A stretch of 64,000 bases of DNA from Frondihabitans sp. 762G35 (GTDB lineage Bacteria; Actinomycetota; Actinomycetes; Actinomycetales; Microbacteriaceae): assembly GCF_002074055.1 (NCBI RefSeq), contig NZ_CP014619.1, positions 496,001 to 560,000 of the forward strand. Direction: 5' to 3'. The notes under the pieces are model-generated. The model was given only the letters and a program-made list of their open reading frames with translations. It did not search any database and was not told the origin of the DNA. Position 1 is the stretch's first letter. The number at the start of each line of letters is the position of its first letter. The translations under genes and the position numbers were made by a program. Below, piece after piece: positions 35,652 to 43,922 of the stretch.

Positions 35652-36022
35652 CAGGCGGTCCCTCCTACGAAGACGAAGCCGGCCGCGCCTGCGGTGGGCA
35701 CCGTGAAGGCGACCGGCAGGTTCGGGGCGTTGATGATGCCGTGGCGGAGGATCGACACGGGGGCGACCTGACCGGCGACGACGGGGGCGTCGAAGAGCAG
35801 GAACCCGAGCTGCTCGCCGGCGGCGGCCGTCCAGGGCTTGATCACGTCCTCGTCTGCGGCGTTGACGGGGGTGCCGGAGCGGAGATAGCCGTCCGGGTAG
35901 TGCGTTGCAGCCGTGAAGGCCGTGAGCTGGAGGGTTCCGGTTCGCCCGTTGGCGATTCCGTGGGTGGACCCGAGCCACGACTGGTCACCGCTGCCGAAAG
36001 TCTCCGTGCGGAGCTTGGGCAT
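35651..36022 (-). CDS. Head decoration protein (lambda gpD-like)
   Basis: A 123-residue protein with the D-family pattern (DGYLRSGTPVNAADE, LGFLLFDAPVVAGQVAPVSILRHGIIN). It stabilises the expanded capsid. It is coupled to the capsid gene by overlapping stop and start codons; AAAGGA precedes the ATG. Confidence 0.8.
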   Translation of the reverse strand: MPKLRTETFGSGDQSWLGSTHGIANGRTGTLQLTAFTAATHYPDGYLRSGTPVNAADEDVIKPWTAAAGEQLGFLLFDAPVVAGQVAPVSILRHGIINAPNLPVAFTVPTAGAAGFVFVGGTA

Positions 36023-36034
36023 GGTGTGTCCTTT

Positions 36035-36745
36035 CTAGGAGTTGGAGGTCTTCTTCTTGCTGTCGAACAGCTCCTGGCCGGCGTTGACGCCCCGGGAGGG
36101 TGCGTTGTTGCCGCGGTTTCTGCCCTGACCCAGGTCGACGTTCTGCCGCTGCTGGGTTCCGGTCTGTTCGGTGGAGTGCTCATCGACCCACGCCTTGATG
36201 GCGTCGGTGTCGACGTCGGTGCCCTTGGCGAACTTCGACCGGTCAAGGTCGAGGAGCGCCCCGGCATCGGGCACACGACCGACGAGGGCCCGTTCGAGGG
36301 CGGTTCGGACTCGCTCGCCGACGAGGACGGTGCGGAGCTCGGCCCGACCTTCTTCGCGAGCCTGCTCGATCGCACGATCCGCGTCGGAGAGGCTTTTCTG
36401 CCGCTCCGCCGCGAGGTCCTGCTCGAGCTGCTTGATCTGGGCGGGGGTGCGTCCGTCGAAGCCCTTGAGCTGGTCTTCGAGTCGGCGCGCCTTGTTCTGG
36501 TGGTACGCGACCTGCTGTTCGGGCGTCATGTCCTTGACAGGAGTGTTCGCCGGGAATCCGGGATCGTTGCCACCGCCGTTGGCACCGTCGTCGTTGGTTC
36601 CGCCGTCCCCGTGGCCGCCCGCGCCGTCGTTGCCGCCGTTGCTGCCGCCACCGCCGAGGCCCATGTCGGGATCCGCGGGGAAGAAGTAGCGCAGGCGCGA
36701 GGGATTCGTGGCGCGGGTGTACGGGTGGAGGGTGGTGATGAGCAT
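36035..36745 (-). CDS. Capsid scaffold protein
   Basis: A 236-residue protein: Gly/Asn-rich N-terminal region (about 25-60), a long charged coiled coil (DMTPEQQVAYHQNKARRLEDQL, then AAERQKSLSDADRAIEQA, about 65-135) and a Gln/Asn-rich tail. This is typical of scaffolds that guide procapsid assembly. I chose the ATG at 36,745, which lies exactly 10 bp after a CCCGACATGGG motif; the ATG at 36,793 would place the motif in the coding region. Confidence 0.78.
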   Translation of the reverse strand: MLITTLHPYTRATNPSRLRYFFPADPDMGLGGGGSNGGNDGAGGHGDGGTNDDGANGGGNDPGFPANTPVKDMTPEQQVAYHQNKARRLEDQLKGFDGRTPAQIKQLEQDLAAERQKSLSDADRAIEQAREEGRAELRTVLVGERVRTALERALVGRVPDAGALLDLDRSKFAKGTDVDTDAIKAWVDEHSTEQTGTQQRQNVDLGQGRNRGNNAPSRGVNAGQELFDSKKKTSNS

Positions 36746-36755
36746 GTTGTTGTCT

Positions 36756-36789
36756 CCCATGTCGGGTTTTCGGATCTCCCCATGGCGGG
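36756..36789 (-). promoter_or_regulatory. Paired start-associated motif before the scaffold gene
   Basis: On the minus strand CCGCCATGGG (36,779-36,789) is followed 23 bp later by CCCGACATGGG (36,756-36,766), which ends 10 bp before the scaffold ATG. The same pair precedes the small terminase gene with the same 10-bp spacing. Confidence 0.6.
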
Positions 36790-36814
36790 GCACCCACCGG
36801 TGAAGGTGGGGAGA

Positions 36815-37633
36815 TTAGGGGGTGTCTTGGATTTGCGAGAGGCTCGTGAAGTGCTGGTCTCGCCAGGTGAGGACTGGGCCGATTTCGCCGTGCGTTCGGG
36901 TGGCGATGAGGTCGAGGTAGTCCGATCGGGGGTTGAGCCTGTCGATTTCGCGGGCTCCCGGGTCGGAGACGCCGGTGTGGTCGTCAACTGCCGCGTGGAT
37001 GGCGGCTAGGCGGTCCGGGTGGATCACCTGTTCGTCTTTGAGGCTCAGGATTGGCCTCACGCCGCAGTCGCACCCGGGGTGGATAGGCAGTAGCTGCCCG
37101 CTGTGATACCGCTGAGTCGACGCCACGACGCAGAGGGAGCAGTTCTCGCGGCCTGTGAGGAACCGTTCGAACCCAGGGACTCCGCTCCGCTCGAGGGCGT
37201 TGGTCGCGGAGTGCGTTTTGGCGAGCTGCTGGTTCGTGTAGACGATGCTCGTCAGGCGGTGCTTGGCCGCCTCGACGGCATCCGTCATGGTCCCCCCGTT
37301 GGCGAGCTCGGTGTACATCGCCGTGAACGGGCGACGCATCACGAGCTCGCCGGCCACGTGTCGCAGGGCCATGAAGCTGACATCGACGATCAGCCCTCGA
37401 ACGATCGATCCGCCGAGGAGGCCGGCAGCCGACCGCGCCATGTAGGCGTCGGTCAGCTGCGCGGCGCGTAGCTGGCCCGCTTCCATCCGGGGAACGACGG
37501 CAGTCGTGAACCGGGCGGCATCGGCGTCTCGGTAGGCATCGAGCGACAGGAACATGCCGAGGACGTAGGCGAGGACGTTCTCGTTGAGCGCGGTCATCCG
37601 CGCGTCATACGCCAGATCAAGCTTGGTTGCCAC
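36815..37633 (-). CDS. MuF-like minor capsid protein
   Basis: A 272-residue protein with the MuF C-terminal signature: NCSLCVVASTQRYHSGQLLPIHPGCDCGVRPI, whose Cys/His set suggests a metal site. Such proteins are packaged in small numbers near the portal and help assembly or DNA ejection. It overlaps the portal stop by 17 bp. Confidence 0.8.
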   Translation of the reverse strand: MATKLDLAYDARMTALNENVLAYVLGMFLSLDAYRDADAARFTTAVVPRMEAGQLRAAQLTDAYMARSAAGLLGGSIVRGLIVDVSFMALRHVAGELVMRRPFTAMYTELANGGTMTDAVEAAKHRLTSIVYTNQQLAKTHSATNALERSGVPGFERFLTGRENCSLCVVASTQRYHSGQLLPIHPGCDCGVRPILSLKDEQVIHPDRLAAIHAAVDDHTGVSDPGAREIDRLNPRSDYLDLIATRTHGEIGPVLTWRDQHFTSLSQIQDTP

Positions 37634-39026
37634 CGGCTGGTGTCACCTCCTGCATGAGCAGGAGCTCGTCCGCTGCTTCGGCTTCCGCCTGCTCGATCTC
37701 GGTCGGCGTGAACTGGTAGACCTCACGCATGGTGGTCCGCTTCGACAGAACAGAGACGGCCTGCGTTCCAGCCGACGCCTTGTCGGTGATCGAATACCGC
37801 TCGGCGGGTTTGAAACCGACGACGATGCTCGTCTTGTCGGCTCGGTCCTCGTCTCCCAGAGTCAGGAACGCCAGGTGGAACACGTCGACAAGACCCTGTC
37901 CCGCGCGCACCTGCTTGTCCTCCACCGCGAAGGTGAGCCCCTCACGCGTGAAGCTCGCTCCCTCAGCCGACTGATTGTCGGGAGCGAACAGCGACATGGG
38001 GCGACGTGTCACGGCAGCCAGGAGCTTGATGTCGTCGGCGGAGGCCGAAAGGATCCCCTGGAGGTCCGCCTGCGTCGACTCCCAAACCTTCGAGTTGAAG
38101 GGAAGCTGCAGCCACGATCCGGGATCGGACGTCAGGACGTCCTCGAGGTTGTCCAGTTCGTGGCCGTTTCCGTCCTCTGCTTCCGCCTCGTCGACCTGGA
38201 TCGCACGCTGCTTGAATGCCTGGTAGATGGCGATCACCATGCGGTTGTAGACGTCGTGATTGATGCGATCGAGAATGTCGATGTGCGGCTCAAACTCCCC
38301 GACGCCCCGTCGATTGCGGAATCTGACGACGGGCACGAGCGGGTGGGAGAGTTCCTCGCCCTCCGCTCCACCGAAGTCCTCATCCCAGGAGAAACCGGCC
38401 GCATGGAAGATGATCGCCGTCCGCTTGTTCCGGCGCTCGCGGGAGGCCACGTAGCGCCTGGCGTTCGAGGCGGCGCCGGTCACCTCGTCGATCTGCCCGC
38501 CGGGGAGATATAGGTAGACGTAGTCCTTGCTGACGTCGGGATCGTGGAAGACCTTGACGGCGGCCCGCACCTGCGACTGCCGGACGGGGTTGTGGATGGT
38601 CACGACCTGCCGAGGGTCTTCCCCCGTGATTGCAACCTGTCCGTCTTCGTCGAGTCCGACGATCATGTATCCGTCGCCGAGTGCCAGCATGTTCTCGAGC
38701 ACATCGGCGAACTCGATGTCCAGACCGTTCTCGAGCCAGATCTTCCAAGCCTTGTCATCGACCTGGTCACCGCTGGTAGCAGTCCGAATATCTCGGATGG
38801 CGACGCGCTCCCGTACCGATCCGACGATGAGTTCTGCGAGGTTGGTGCAGGACTGTTTCTGGATCTTCTTGAAGGCGTCGCCGGCAGCCTTGTTGCCTGT
38901 GGGCAGCGGCGGCTCGCCACGGTGGTAGGCGTCGAGCTTTTCCAGCCGTGGCAGCCGCGCTTCCCGCTTTCGGCAGGCCTTGAGCATCCACCATCCCGGG
39001 GAGTTAGTCACTGTGACGTCAATCAA
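37617..39026 (-). CDS. Portal protein (SPP1 gp6-like)
   Basis: A 469-residue portal. YHRGEPPLP near the start, VGSVRERVAI, VLENMLALGDGYMIVGLDEDG and LLAAVTRRPMSLFAPDNQSAEG are typical of SPP1 gp6-like portals in actinophages. Twelve copies form the DNA channel at one capsid vertex. It stands 9 bp after the large terminase. Confidence 0.88.
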   Translation of the reverse strand: MIDVTVTNSPGWWMLKACRKREARLPRLEKLDAYHRGEPPLPTGNKAAGDAFKKIQKQSCTNLAELIVGSVRERVAIRDIRTATSGDQVDDKAWKIWLENGLDIEFADVLENMLALGDGYMIVGLDEDGQVAITGEDPRQVVTIHNPVRQSQVRAAVKVFHDPDVSKDYVYLYLPGGQIDEVTGAASNARRYVASRERRNKRTAIIFHAAGFSWDEDFGGAEGEELSHPLVPVVRFRNRRGVGEFEPHIDILDRINHDVYNRMVIAIYQAFKQRAIQVDEAEAEDGNGHELDNLEDVLTSDPGSWLQLPFNSKVWESTQADLQGILSASADDIKLLAAVTRRPMSLFAPDNQSAEGASFTREGLTFAVEDKQVRAGQGLVDVFHLAFLTLGDEDRADKTSIVVGFKPAERYSITDKASAGTQAVSVLSKRTTMREVYQFTPTEIEQAEAEAADELLLMQEVTPAGGNQA

Positions 39027-39035
39027 GGCGACCTC

Positions 39036-40730
39036 CTATGCGAGTCGGCGGATCACCGACCTACGTCGGGTTCGTGGTTTGGCTCCGGTCTTGCGCGCGT
39101 CGAGGCAGGCTTTTCCGGCAAGGGTTGCGGCCATGGCTGCGTCGAACTTGAGCTCCATAGACTGCTTCTGCATGACCCAGAGAGGCTTGTCCTCGTCGTC
39201 GCGGATCCGGAGATCCTTTCGGCCTGCGTTGCCCATGTGGCGGGCGAACTCGGCCGCGTTGACGTGCTTCGGGTTCCAGCCGATCGAGCCGGTGTCCATC
39301 GCCTCGACGTACTCGCGGATCGTGTAGGCCATCCGCCCGTACTGCTGGGTGAAGAACTCCTCGATCTGGTCCGGCCACCGAAGCGCCCAGGAGCCGATGG
39401 TCTCCGTCCAGTGCGGCGGGTCGCAGTAGATCTTCCACACCGAGTAGGTCTTCATGACCCACTCGAGTGTCTGGGTGACTTCGTCCTCGGGGACTTCCCA
39501 GTCCTCGACGTCGTCCGGCCTCTCCCACAAGCCAACGAGTTCCTGAAGTCCTGTCGAGACTTCCGTAATGACGAGTGCGGTGGCATCACGAAAGCGAGCA
39601 CCGTCGAATCCTCCGGTGACGAATGCGCCGGCCGGGATCTTCTGTCCGGGACGTGCGAGGCCCGGGCGCTGCCCCTCAGGTGTCTGGTCGCCCTCGGGCA
39701 GGTACTCGGGCGCGAGGCGATTCCAGCGGACCATGTCGAACGCTTGCGAGTTCGACTTCCGCCACCTGTTGAGCCAGACGCGTTCGAGGTAGGCAGCATC
39801 AGCATCGGGGCGGTCCCACTGCTTCGCGATCGACTCGAACTGCCCGGGCCCGTACTCGCCGGCAGGGCCCGTTGCGTCGGAGATGGCCGCGATCCGCTGC
39901 TCGATGGTCTCGAGATCCTTGTGCTCGTCTCCGGCCCAGCGGGCGAAGAAGAACATCGCGGGGTCTTCGATTTCGCCGGCTTCGATCTTCTCGGCCTCGC
40001 GGCGGACGCCTTCTTGAATCGATCCTTGGCCTGGCTGACCGGCCGTCGAGGTGTAGAACGACCACGGATCATCGAGTGGACGCTTCGTGAGGTTCGCCGT
40101 CATCGTCTCGTGCGCCTCTTTGGCGCGCGGGAGGATGAGGCGGTGCGGCTCGTCGAAGTGCTGAAAGGTGGTCAGCGCGCCGTCACGGCCCCCCGGGGAG
40201 TTGGCGACCGGGACGACCTTGCCGTCTTCGATGCCTCGGGAGCTGAGCCGAATGATGCGCTCGAGGGAGCTGTCGAAGATGCCGTTGTCGGGGCCGTTCT
40301 CGACGATGTACTTGAGTACGCCGTAGGCGAGATCCGAGACCTGCTCTTGAGAGACGGCCATCATCGGGATGAAGGGGAAGCTCACGGGACGCCCAACTGG
40401 GTCGCCCTGCGAGTTGAAGCCGTCCGCGCGGACTGGTGCTTCGGGGTGGAGCTCCGCGAAGGTCACCCACGCCGCAAACTCAGTCTTGGCCATCCCCTTC
40501 CGCCACTCGAGCGCGCCACGTTGGAAGCGACGCCGCCCGGCGAGCCTGTGGCCCTTCGGGTAGACCTCGTACAGCCGGTAGAGCGCCGCACGCTTCTCGG
40601 CGTCGAGCTTGGCTGGCTCGCCGGCGATGGATCCAGGACCGAAGATGCAGCGGTCCTCGATGAAGTCGGCCAGCTCTGGGCCGAGCGTCGGGAACGAGAG
40701 GTCGAGCGGCGGCACGATCAGTACCGTCAT
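39036..40730 (-). CDS. Terminase large subunit
   Basis: A 564-residue packaging motor. A variant Walker A (RKGMAKTE, residues 77-84), Walker B-like FDE (192-194) and a C-terminal RNase H-type nuclease with acidic residues in FVTGGFDGARFRDATALV and VWKIYCDPPHW are visible. It cuts concatemers and pumps DNA through the portal. It follows the small subunit by 7 bp. Confidence 0.92.
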   Translation of the reverse strand: MTVLIVPPLDLSFPTLGPELADFIEDRCIFGPGSIAGEPAKLDAEKRAALYRLYEVYPKGHRLAGRRRFQRGALEWRKGMAKTEFAAWVTFAELHPEAPVRADGFNSQGDPVGRPVSFPFIPMMAVSQEQVSDLAYGVLKYIVENGPDNGIFDSSLERIIRLSSRGIEDGKVVPVANSPGGRDGALTTFQHFDEPHRLILPRAKEAHETMTANLTKRPLDDPWSFYTSTAGQPGQGSIQEGVRREAEKIEAGEIEDPAMFFFARWAGDEHKDLETIEQRIAAISDATGPAGEYGPGQFESIAKQWDRPDADAAYLERVWLNRWRKSNSQAFDMVRWNRLAPEYLPEGDQTPEGQRPGLARPGQKIPAGAFVTGGFDGARFRDATALVITEVSTGLQELVGLWERPDDVEDWEVPEDEVTQTLEWVMKTYSVWKIYCDPPHWTETIGSWALRWPDQIEEFFTQQYGRMAYTIREYVEAMDTGSIGWNPKHVNAAEFARHMGNAGRKDLRIRDDEDKPLWVMQKQSMELKFDAAMAATLAGKACLDARKTGAKPRTRRRSVIRRLA

Positions 40731-40737
40731 GACCTAC

Positions 40738-41214
40738 CTACTGGACGAGAGCCAGGCGGGGGTCGGTGCCGGCTGGAGGCTGGCGGTTCGCACGGGGTGC
40801 GGCACGGCGTGCCTGGCCACGTTCTTTTGCCTCGTCCGCGGTCTCGATGGTCCACTCGAGGCGGCGGCGGTCGTAGGGGGTGAGGCCGAATGCGACCCGC
40901 TGCAAGCGGATCTCGGAGGCGAGCTTGGTCGATGGCTCCCGCCAGAAGTCGTCGATGAGGACGGCGAGGAGGAACAGCGCGTGGCGGTCTGACGAGTGGT
41001 ACTCGGCGGCCATGGGGGAGGCCCAGAGGTCCGCCCACCAGTCGAGGGTCGCCTCGTGCCAGTCGCCAGCCTTCATCGCTCCGTCTTCGGTGAACACGAC
41101 AGGCCGCGGAGGGAGCGCGGGGATCTGGACCGTGTCCGCGGGGCGCAGAGTGGATGCGGTGGACGCCGTGTTGCGTCGTGCGCGAGTTGTGGGGTGCTTC
41201 TTGGCGGCTGGCAT
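40738..41214 (-). CDS. Terminase small subunit
   Basis: A 158-residue, mostly helical protein with a basic N-terminus (MPAAKKHPTTRARR) immediately before the large terminase. GDWHEATLDWWADLWASPMAAEY is typical of actinophage small subunits. The ATG at 41,214 has GGGAGG upstream; the in-frame ATG at 41,229 lies inside the CATGGG motif and lacks a ribosome site. Confidence 0.8.
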   Translation of the reverse strand: MPAAKKHPTTRARRNTASTASTLRPADTVQIPALPPRPVVFTEDGAMKAGDWHEATLDWWADLWASPMAAEYHSSDRHALFLLAVLIDDFWREPSTKLASEIRLQRVAFGLTPYDRRRLEWTIETADEAKERGQARRAAPRANRQPPAGTDPRLALVQ

Positions 41215-41224
41215 TTCGGTACCT

Positions 41225-41256
41225 CCCATGTCGGGAACTGATCAACCCATGGCGGG
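41225..41256 (-). promoter_or_regulatory. Paired start-associated motif before the small terminase gene
   Basis: On the minus strand CCGCCATGGG (41,246-41,256) is followed 21 bp later by CCCGACATGGG (41,225-41,235), ending 10 bp before the ATG at 41,214. It is the same arrangement as before the scaffold gene and resembles in concept the start-associated sequences described in cluster K mycobacteriophages. Confidence 0.6.
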
Positions 41257-41261
41257 CAGAA

Positions 41262-41277
41262 CCCCGTAGTTACGGGG
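41262..41277. promoter_or_regulatory. Palindrome in the divergent terminase/primase gap
   Basis: CCCCGTA-GT-TACGGGG, a perfect 7-bp inverted repeat midway between divergent genes, 10 bp before the TACACT box of the plus-strand gene. A plausible operator. Confidence 0.45.
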
Positions 41278-41299
41278 CTAAATCCGTTACACTTGGTGT

Positions 41300-41833
41300 G
41301 TGACGAGAACTTGTGGGTGGTGCGGCCGCTCGACGATCGCGCGGAATGCTCAGGCGCGATTCTGCTCGAGCAAGTGCCGCGTCTATGCGCACCGGGCAAA
41401 GCTGCCACGCGAGATGACCGAGCGAGAGCGCTGGATCCGTTACGAGTCGACCAAGCGCCCTGTGACCGTTGCCGGCGGCGCTGCCTCCTCGACGGATCCG
41501 GACACCTGGTCCAGCTACGGCCAGGCGAAAGCCTCCACAGCGGGCGTGGGTCTGGGCTTCGTTCTCGGAGACGGGATCGGATGCATCGACCTGGACCACT
41601 GCCTCATGGACGGGCTGCCCGATGCCGCCGCAGCGAGATTCCTGAAGGGTTTCGCTGGGCATTACATCGAAGTCAGCCCGTCAGGCGACGGACTGCACAT
41701 CTGGGGCACGTGCGACGAGAGGCCGGGAACCCGTCGACATGAAGGCGAACTCAGCGTGGAGCGCTACAGCACCGGCCGCTACATCACGGTCACAGGCCGT
41801 GTCTTTCAGAACGGTGCGTTGCTGCCTCTCTGA
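41300..41833 (+). CDS. Mini primase-polymerase (AEP-like) with N-terminal zinc finger
   Basis: A 177-residue plus-strand gene inside the leftward head module. The N-terminus has four cysteines (C5, C8, C22, C26) of a zinc finger. The rest fits a minimal archaeo-eukaryotic primase: catalytic DLD (D97, D99 in CIDLDH), a SxH-like element (SPSGDGLHIWG, H133) and E154 in SVERYSTGRYITVTG. Such proteins make RNA or DNA primers. GTG start at 41,300 with TACACT ending 7 bp upstream and no ribosome site, so the transcript is probably leaderless. Catalytic activity is inferred from motifs only. Confidence 0.7.
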   Translation: MTRTCGWCGRSTIARNAQARFCSSKCRVYAHRAKLPREMTERERWIRYESTKRPVTVAGGAASSTDPDTWSSYGQAKASTAGVGLGFVLGDGIGCIDLDHCLMDGLPDAAAARFLKGFAGHYIEVSPSGDGLHIWGTCDERPGTRRHEGELSVERYSTGRYITVTGRVFQNGALLPL

Positions 41834-41839
41834 GATTCT

Positions 41840-42262
41840 CTAGAGAAGGCGGTTCTCGTAGAGTTTCGCGATGACCGCAGAGGCGATGTCGCCGACCAAG
41901 TAAGCGAGAGGCTCATCGTCACCGAGTAAGACCGATCGCGCACGGCTGTCCCACCCTGGTACGCAGTCCATGAAGAAGAACGTGGTCGCGGCGTGAACGG
42001 CCTCGTGGGCGACGGTACTCGTTGTCAACTGTCCTACCCACAGCCGCATGACGACGATCGGGGTCACGTCCGGACGCGGCCAACGGTAGCCCTGCTGCAC
42101 GGCGAGTCCTCCGCCGATGTTCGCCGTTGGGTCGTACTTCATCTTCCGTGCCTCGGTGTGAGCCCGGGCCATCTCCTGCCGGTCGTCGTACACATGGACG
42201 AAGACTTGACGGCGGATGCCCGTCGCTCGCGATGCGACCCGGAAGCGGGCGACCATGGTCAC
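41840..42262 (-). CDS. Putative zinc metalloprotease (HEXXH)
   Basis: A 140-residue protein with an HEXXH motif at residues 86-90 (VAHEAVHAATTFFF) and an acidic segment DDEPLAYLVGD about 25 residues later that could supply the third ligand. The layout is that of a small gluzincin-type peptidase. Substrate unknown; capsid maturation or host-protein cleavage are possible. GTG start with GGAGG about 10 bp upstream. It is convergent with the primase-like gene, 6 bp away. Confidence 0.6.
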   Translation of the reverse strand: MTMVARFRVASRATGIRRQVFVHVYDDRQEMARAHTEARKMKYDPTANIGGGLAVQQGYRWPRPDVTPIVVMRLWVGQLTTSTVAHEAVHAATTFFFMDCVPGWDSRARSVLLGDDEPLAYLVGDIASAVIAKLYENRLL

Positions 42263-42292
42263 GGTCGCCCTCCTCCGAGAAGGGGGTTCCGA

Positions 42293-42628
42293 TCAGGCAC
42301 GGCTGGGCCACTGGAAGTGGCGCGGGCCCTCTCCCTCGCTGACCGAGGTCACCCAGAGGGTGTCGTTGCCGTCGAGGAGCGCCTGACCGTTCACGGAGGA
42401 CGAGGGGGTGCTGCCCCATGCCCGGACGATGATCATGGGGACGACCTGTCCCGCTTCGGCCTTGTTGCCGACGTGGTTCTGTCGGCCGTCATTCGCCGGG
42501 GTTTCCTTCGCCGGGTTGTGCACCGCGCTCGTGTAATCGTCGCGGCGACGGTTGACGTTCTTGGCGTCGTCATCGCTGAGCGTGTACAGGACGATGCGCC
42601 CGGGTGTGGGGATCTGGTTACTGGACAT
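42293..42628 (-). CDS. Conserved phage protein near terminase
   Basis: A 111-residue protein (MSSNQIPTPGRIVLYTLSDDD ... QALLDGNDTLWVTSVSEGEG) of a type I recall as very common in actinobacterial siphoviruses near packaging or regulatory genes. No function known. It is preceded by a gene-free stretch that may hold cos. Confidence 0.7.
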   Translation of the reverse strand: MSSNQIPTPGRIVLYTLSDDDAKNVNRRRDDYTSAVHNPAKETPANDGRQNHVGNKAEAGQVVPMIIVRAWGSTPSSSVNGQALLDGNDTLWVTSVSEGEGPRHFQWPSRA

Positions 42629-43059
42629 GAGTGCCTCCCGGAGGTTGATGCGTGGTGGTCGCCGGACCCGATGGGCGCGGTGGTGTAACGCTTTTGGCGG
42701 CTGCTGCCCGCCTGGGTTCTTGATCTGCCCGGACCATGTGCAATGCCGGCGCGAGGCCCGCCGCGCGGCTGGCGCGGCGGCTGAGCGCCGGGCGGGCCCG
42801 AATCGTGGGGAACCGTACGGAGGAAAATGAGCAGCACCTCCCCGGCAGCCAGCAGCGACCGGGGGTAGGGGGTGACCCCCTACCCCCCGACGCGGAGGAC
42901 TGTGCGGCGAGCCACCGTGTGACCGACGCGCGGTCGAGATGGCCGGAACGGGAAGGAGTGTCCGACTCGAGTGCTGGCTCGCTGGCGCGCCTCACAGAGG
43001 CGAAGCTGCAAGCGCCTGAACGAGACGATGTGCAGCACGTGCCGTGTGCACGTGCTGCT
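42629..43059. other. 431-bp gene-free gap, candidate cos region
   Basis: No convincing gene is seen. The gap lies between the HNH and terminase-side genes, where cos sites are found in HNH-bearing phages. It holds a perfect 27-bp inverted repeat at 42,861-42,887, a GC-rich run near 42,750-42,800, and a strong GGAGGAAA ribosome-like site on the plus strand followed by only 13 codons from 42,829. The cos assignment is inference. Confidence 0.35.
42861..42887. terminator. Perfect 13-bp-arm GC palindrome
   Basis: GGGGGTAGGGGGT and its exact complement are separated by a single G. It may act as a terminator for leftward transcripts from the HNH gene or be part of the packaging signal. No T tract. 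Confidence 0.5.
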
Positions 43060-43425
43060 TCACCTGTTCGCGTACTTCGCTCGTCGTGCCGTCGCTGCCT
43101 CGTGCTGCACCTTGACGAGGTGACATGGATGACAGAGGCCTTGATGGTTCTCGATGTCGTCTACTCCACCTGATGCGACGTTGACAATGTGGTCGTCGTC
43201 GGTCGACGGTCGAGCGCATCCGTTCATGGAGCAGCGACGGCAGCCGCTGCATCGACAGATGGGATCTCGAGCGAGGACGAGATCGCGCATGCGCCTCGTT
43301 GCGCGCGTGAATCCTGTCCGTGTTGAGGTAGCCCAGGCGGTGGGCTGGTGGTCGGGGCAGTAGGTCTTGCCCACCACCCGGGCTTCGCAGGAGGGGTGGG
43401 CACACTTCTTGGGGGCCCTGGGCAT
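43060..43425 (-). CDS. HNH endonuclease (packaging-associated)
   Basis: A 121-residue nuclease: zinc-type cysteines (CAHPSC, CRCSGCRRC), DDHIVNVASGGVDDIENHQGLCHPCHLVK with the HNH residues. In HK97-like phages an HNH protein encoded near terminase works with it in cos cleavage, a likely role here. The ATG at 43,425 has GAGGAGG 8 bp upstream. Confidence 0.85.
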   Translation of the reverse strand: MPRAPKKCAHPSCEARVVGKTYCPDHQPTAWATSTRTGFTRATRRMRDLVLARDPICRCSGCRRCSMNGCARPSTDDDHIVNVASGGVDDIENHQGLCHPCHLVKVQHEAATARRAKYANR

Positions 43426-43441
43426 TGTCTGCCCTCCTCGG

Positions 43442-43591
43442 TCACGGTGCAGGTACCACCTGGGAGACATGGACCATGGCCGAACGGGTGCAATCGAGGC
43501 TCAGCACCTCGATGTATGCGCCCCGCTCGCGGATGATCTGCCACGCTTCTTTCCGCCAGGTGACTGCACCTCCAACAGCAGTGCCGGTCAT
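43442..43591 (-). CDS. 49-residue phage protein
   Basis: A short frame starting MTGTAVGGAVTWRKEAWQII and ending HVSQVVPAP. Its ATG overlaps the TGA of the gene upstream (ATGA at 43,588-43,591) and its stop lies 17 bp before the HNH ATG, so it fills the gap exactly as a coupled gene would. No family recognised. Confidence 0.6.
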   Translation of the reverse strand: MTGTAVGGAVTWRKEAWQIIRERGAYIEVLSLDCTRSAMVHVSQVVPAP

Positions 43592-43809
43592 CCTGGTACT
43601 GCCTCGGCGAGCGTGGCCTCGATCTCGGCGGCGGCCTCGCGAAGAGCGACGACGAGCTGTGGTCGAAGGCTGTCGACGCCGATGTCGACGCCCGAGCGAT
43701 TGGATGTGATCGGCAGGGCGAGGGTGAAGTCGGCTGCGTTGTACAGGACATCACCAACGCCGAGGATCACGCTGCCTTGGATCTCGATCGTTCCGGGCAT
43801 TCTCGCCAT
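43588..43809 (-). CDS. 73-residue phage protein
   Basis: MARMPGTIEIQGSVILGVGD followed by a helix (LRPQLVVALREAAAEIEATLAEA). The pattern recurs in actinophages near terminase by recall, function unknown. The ATG at 43,809 has GAGGAG 7 bp upstream; the longer frame to 43,866 has no ribosome site. Confidence 0.6.
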   Translation of the reverse strand: MARMPGTIEIQGSVILGVGDVLYNAADFTLALPITSNRSGVDIGVDSLRPQLVVALREAAAEIEATLAEAVPG

Positions 43810-43922
43810 GGTCAGCTCCTCGCCCATCATGTCTCTACGTTCGGCCTCGGCCGCCGCTGGATCCACACCGTTGGGTGCGCACCACGGGCGCAGTCGTCAC
43901 CACTCGCGGCGGCCGAGGCTGG

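Noticed and set aside
42618-42737. 39-codon minus-strand frame (MVRADQEPRRA...) overlapping the start of the 42,293-42,628 gene
   Set aside because: No ribosome site, Ala/Pro/Arg low complexity, and it overlaps a better-supported start.
42829-42870. 13-codon plus-strand frame behind a strong GGAGGAAA site
   Set aside because: Too short to support as a gene; it ends within the palindrome. Mentioned in the gap description.
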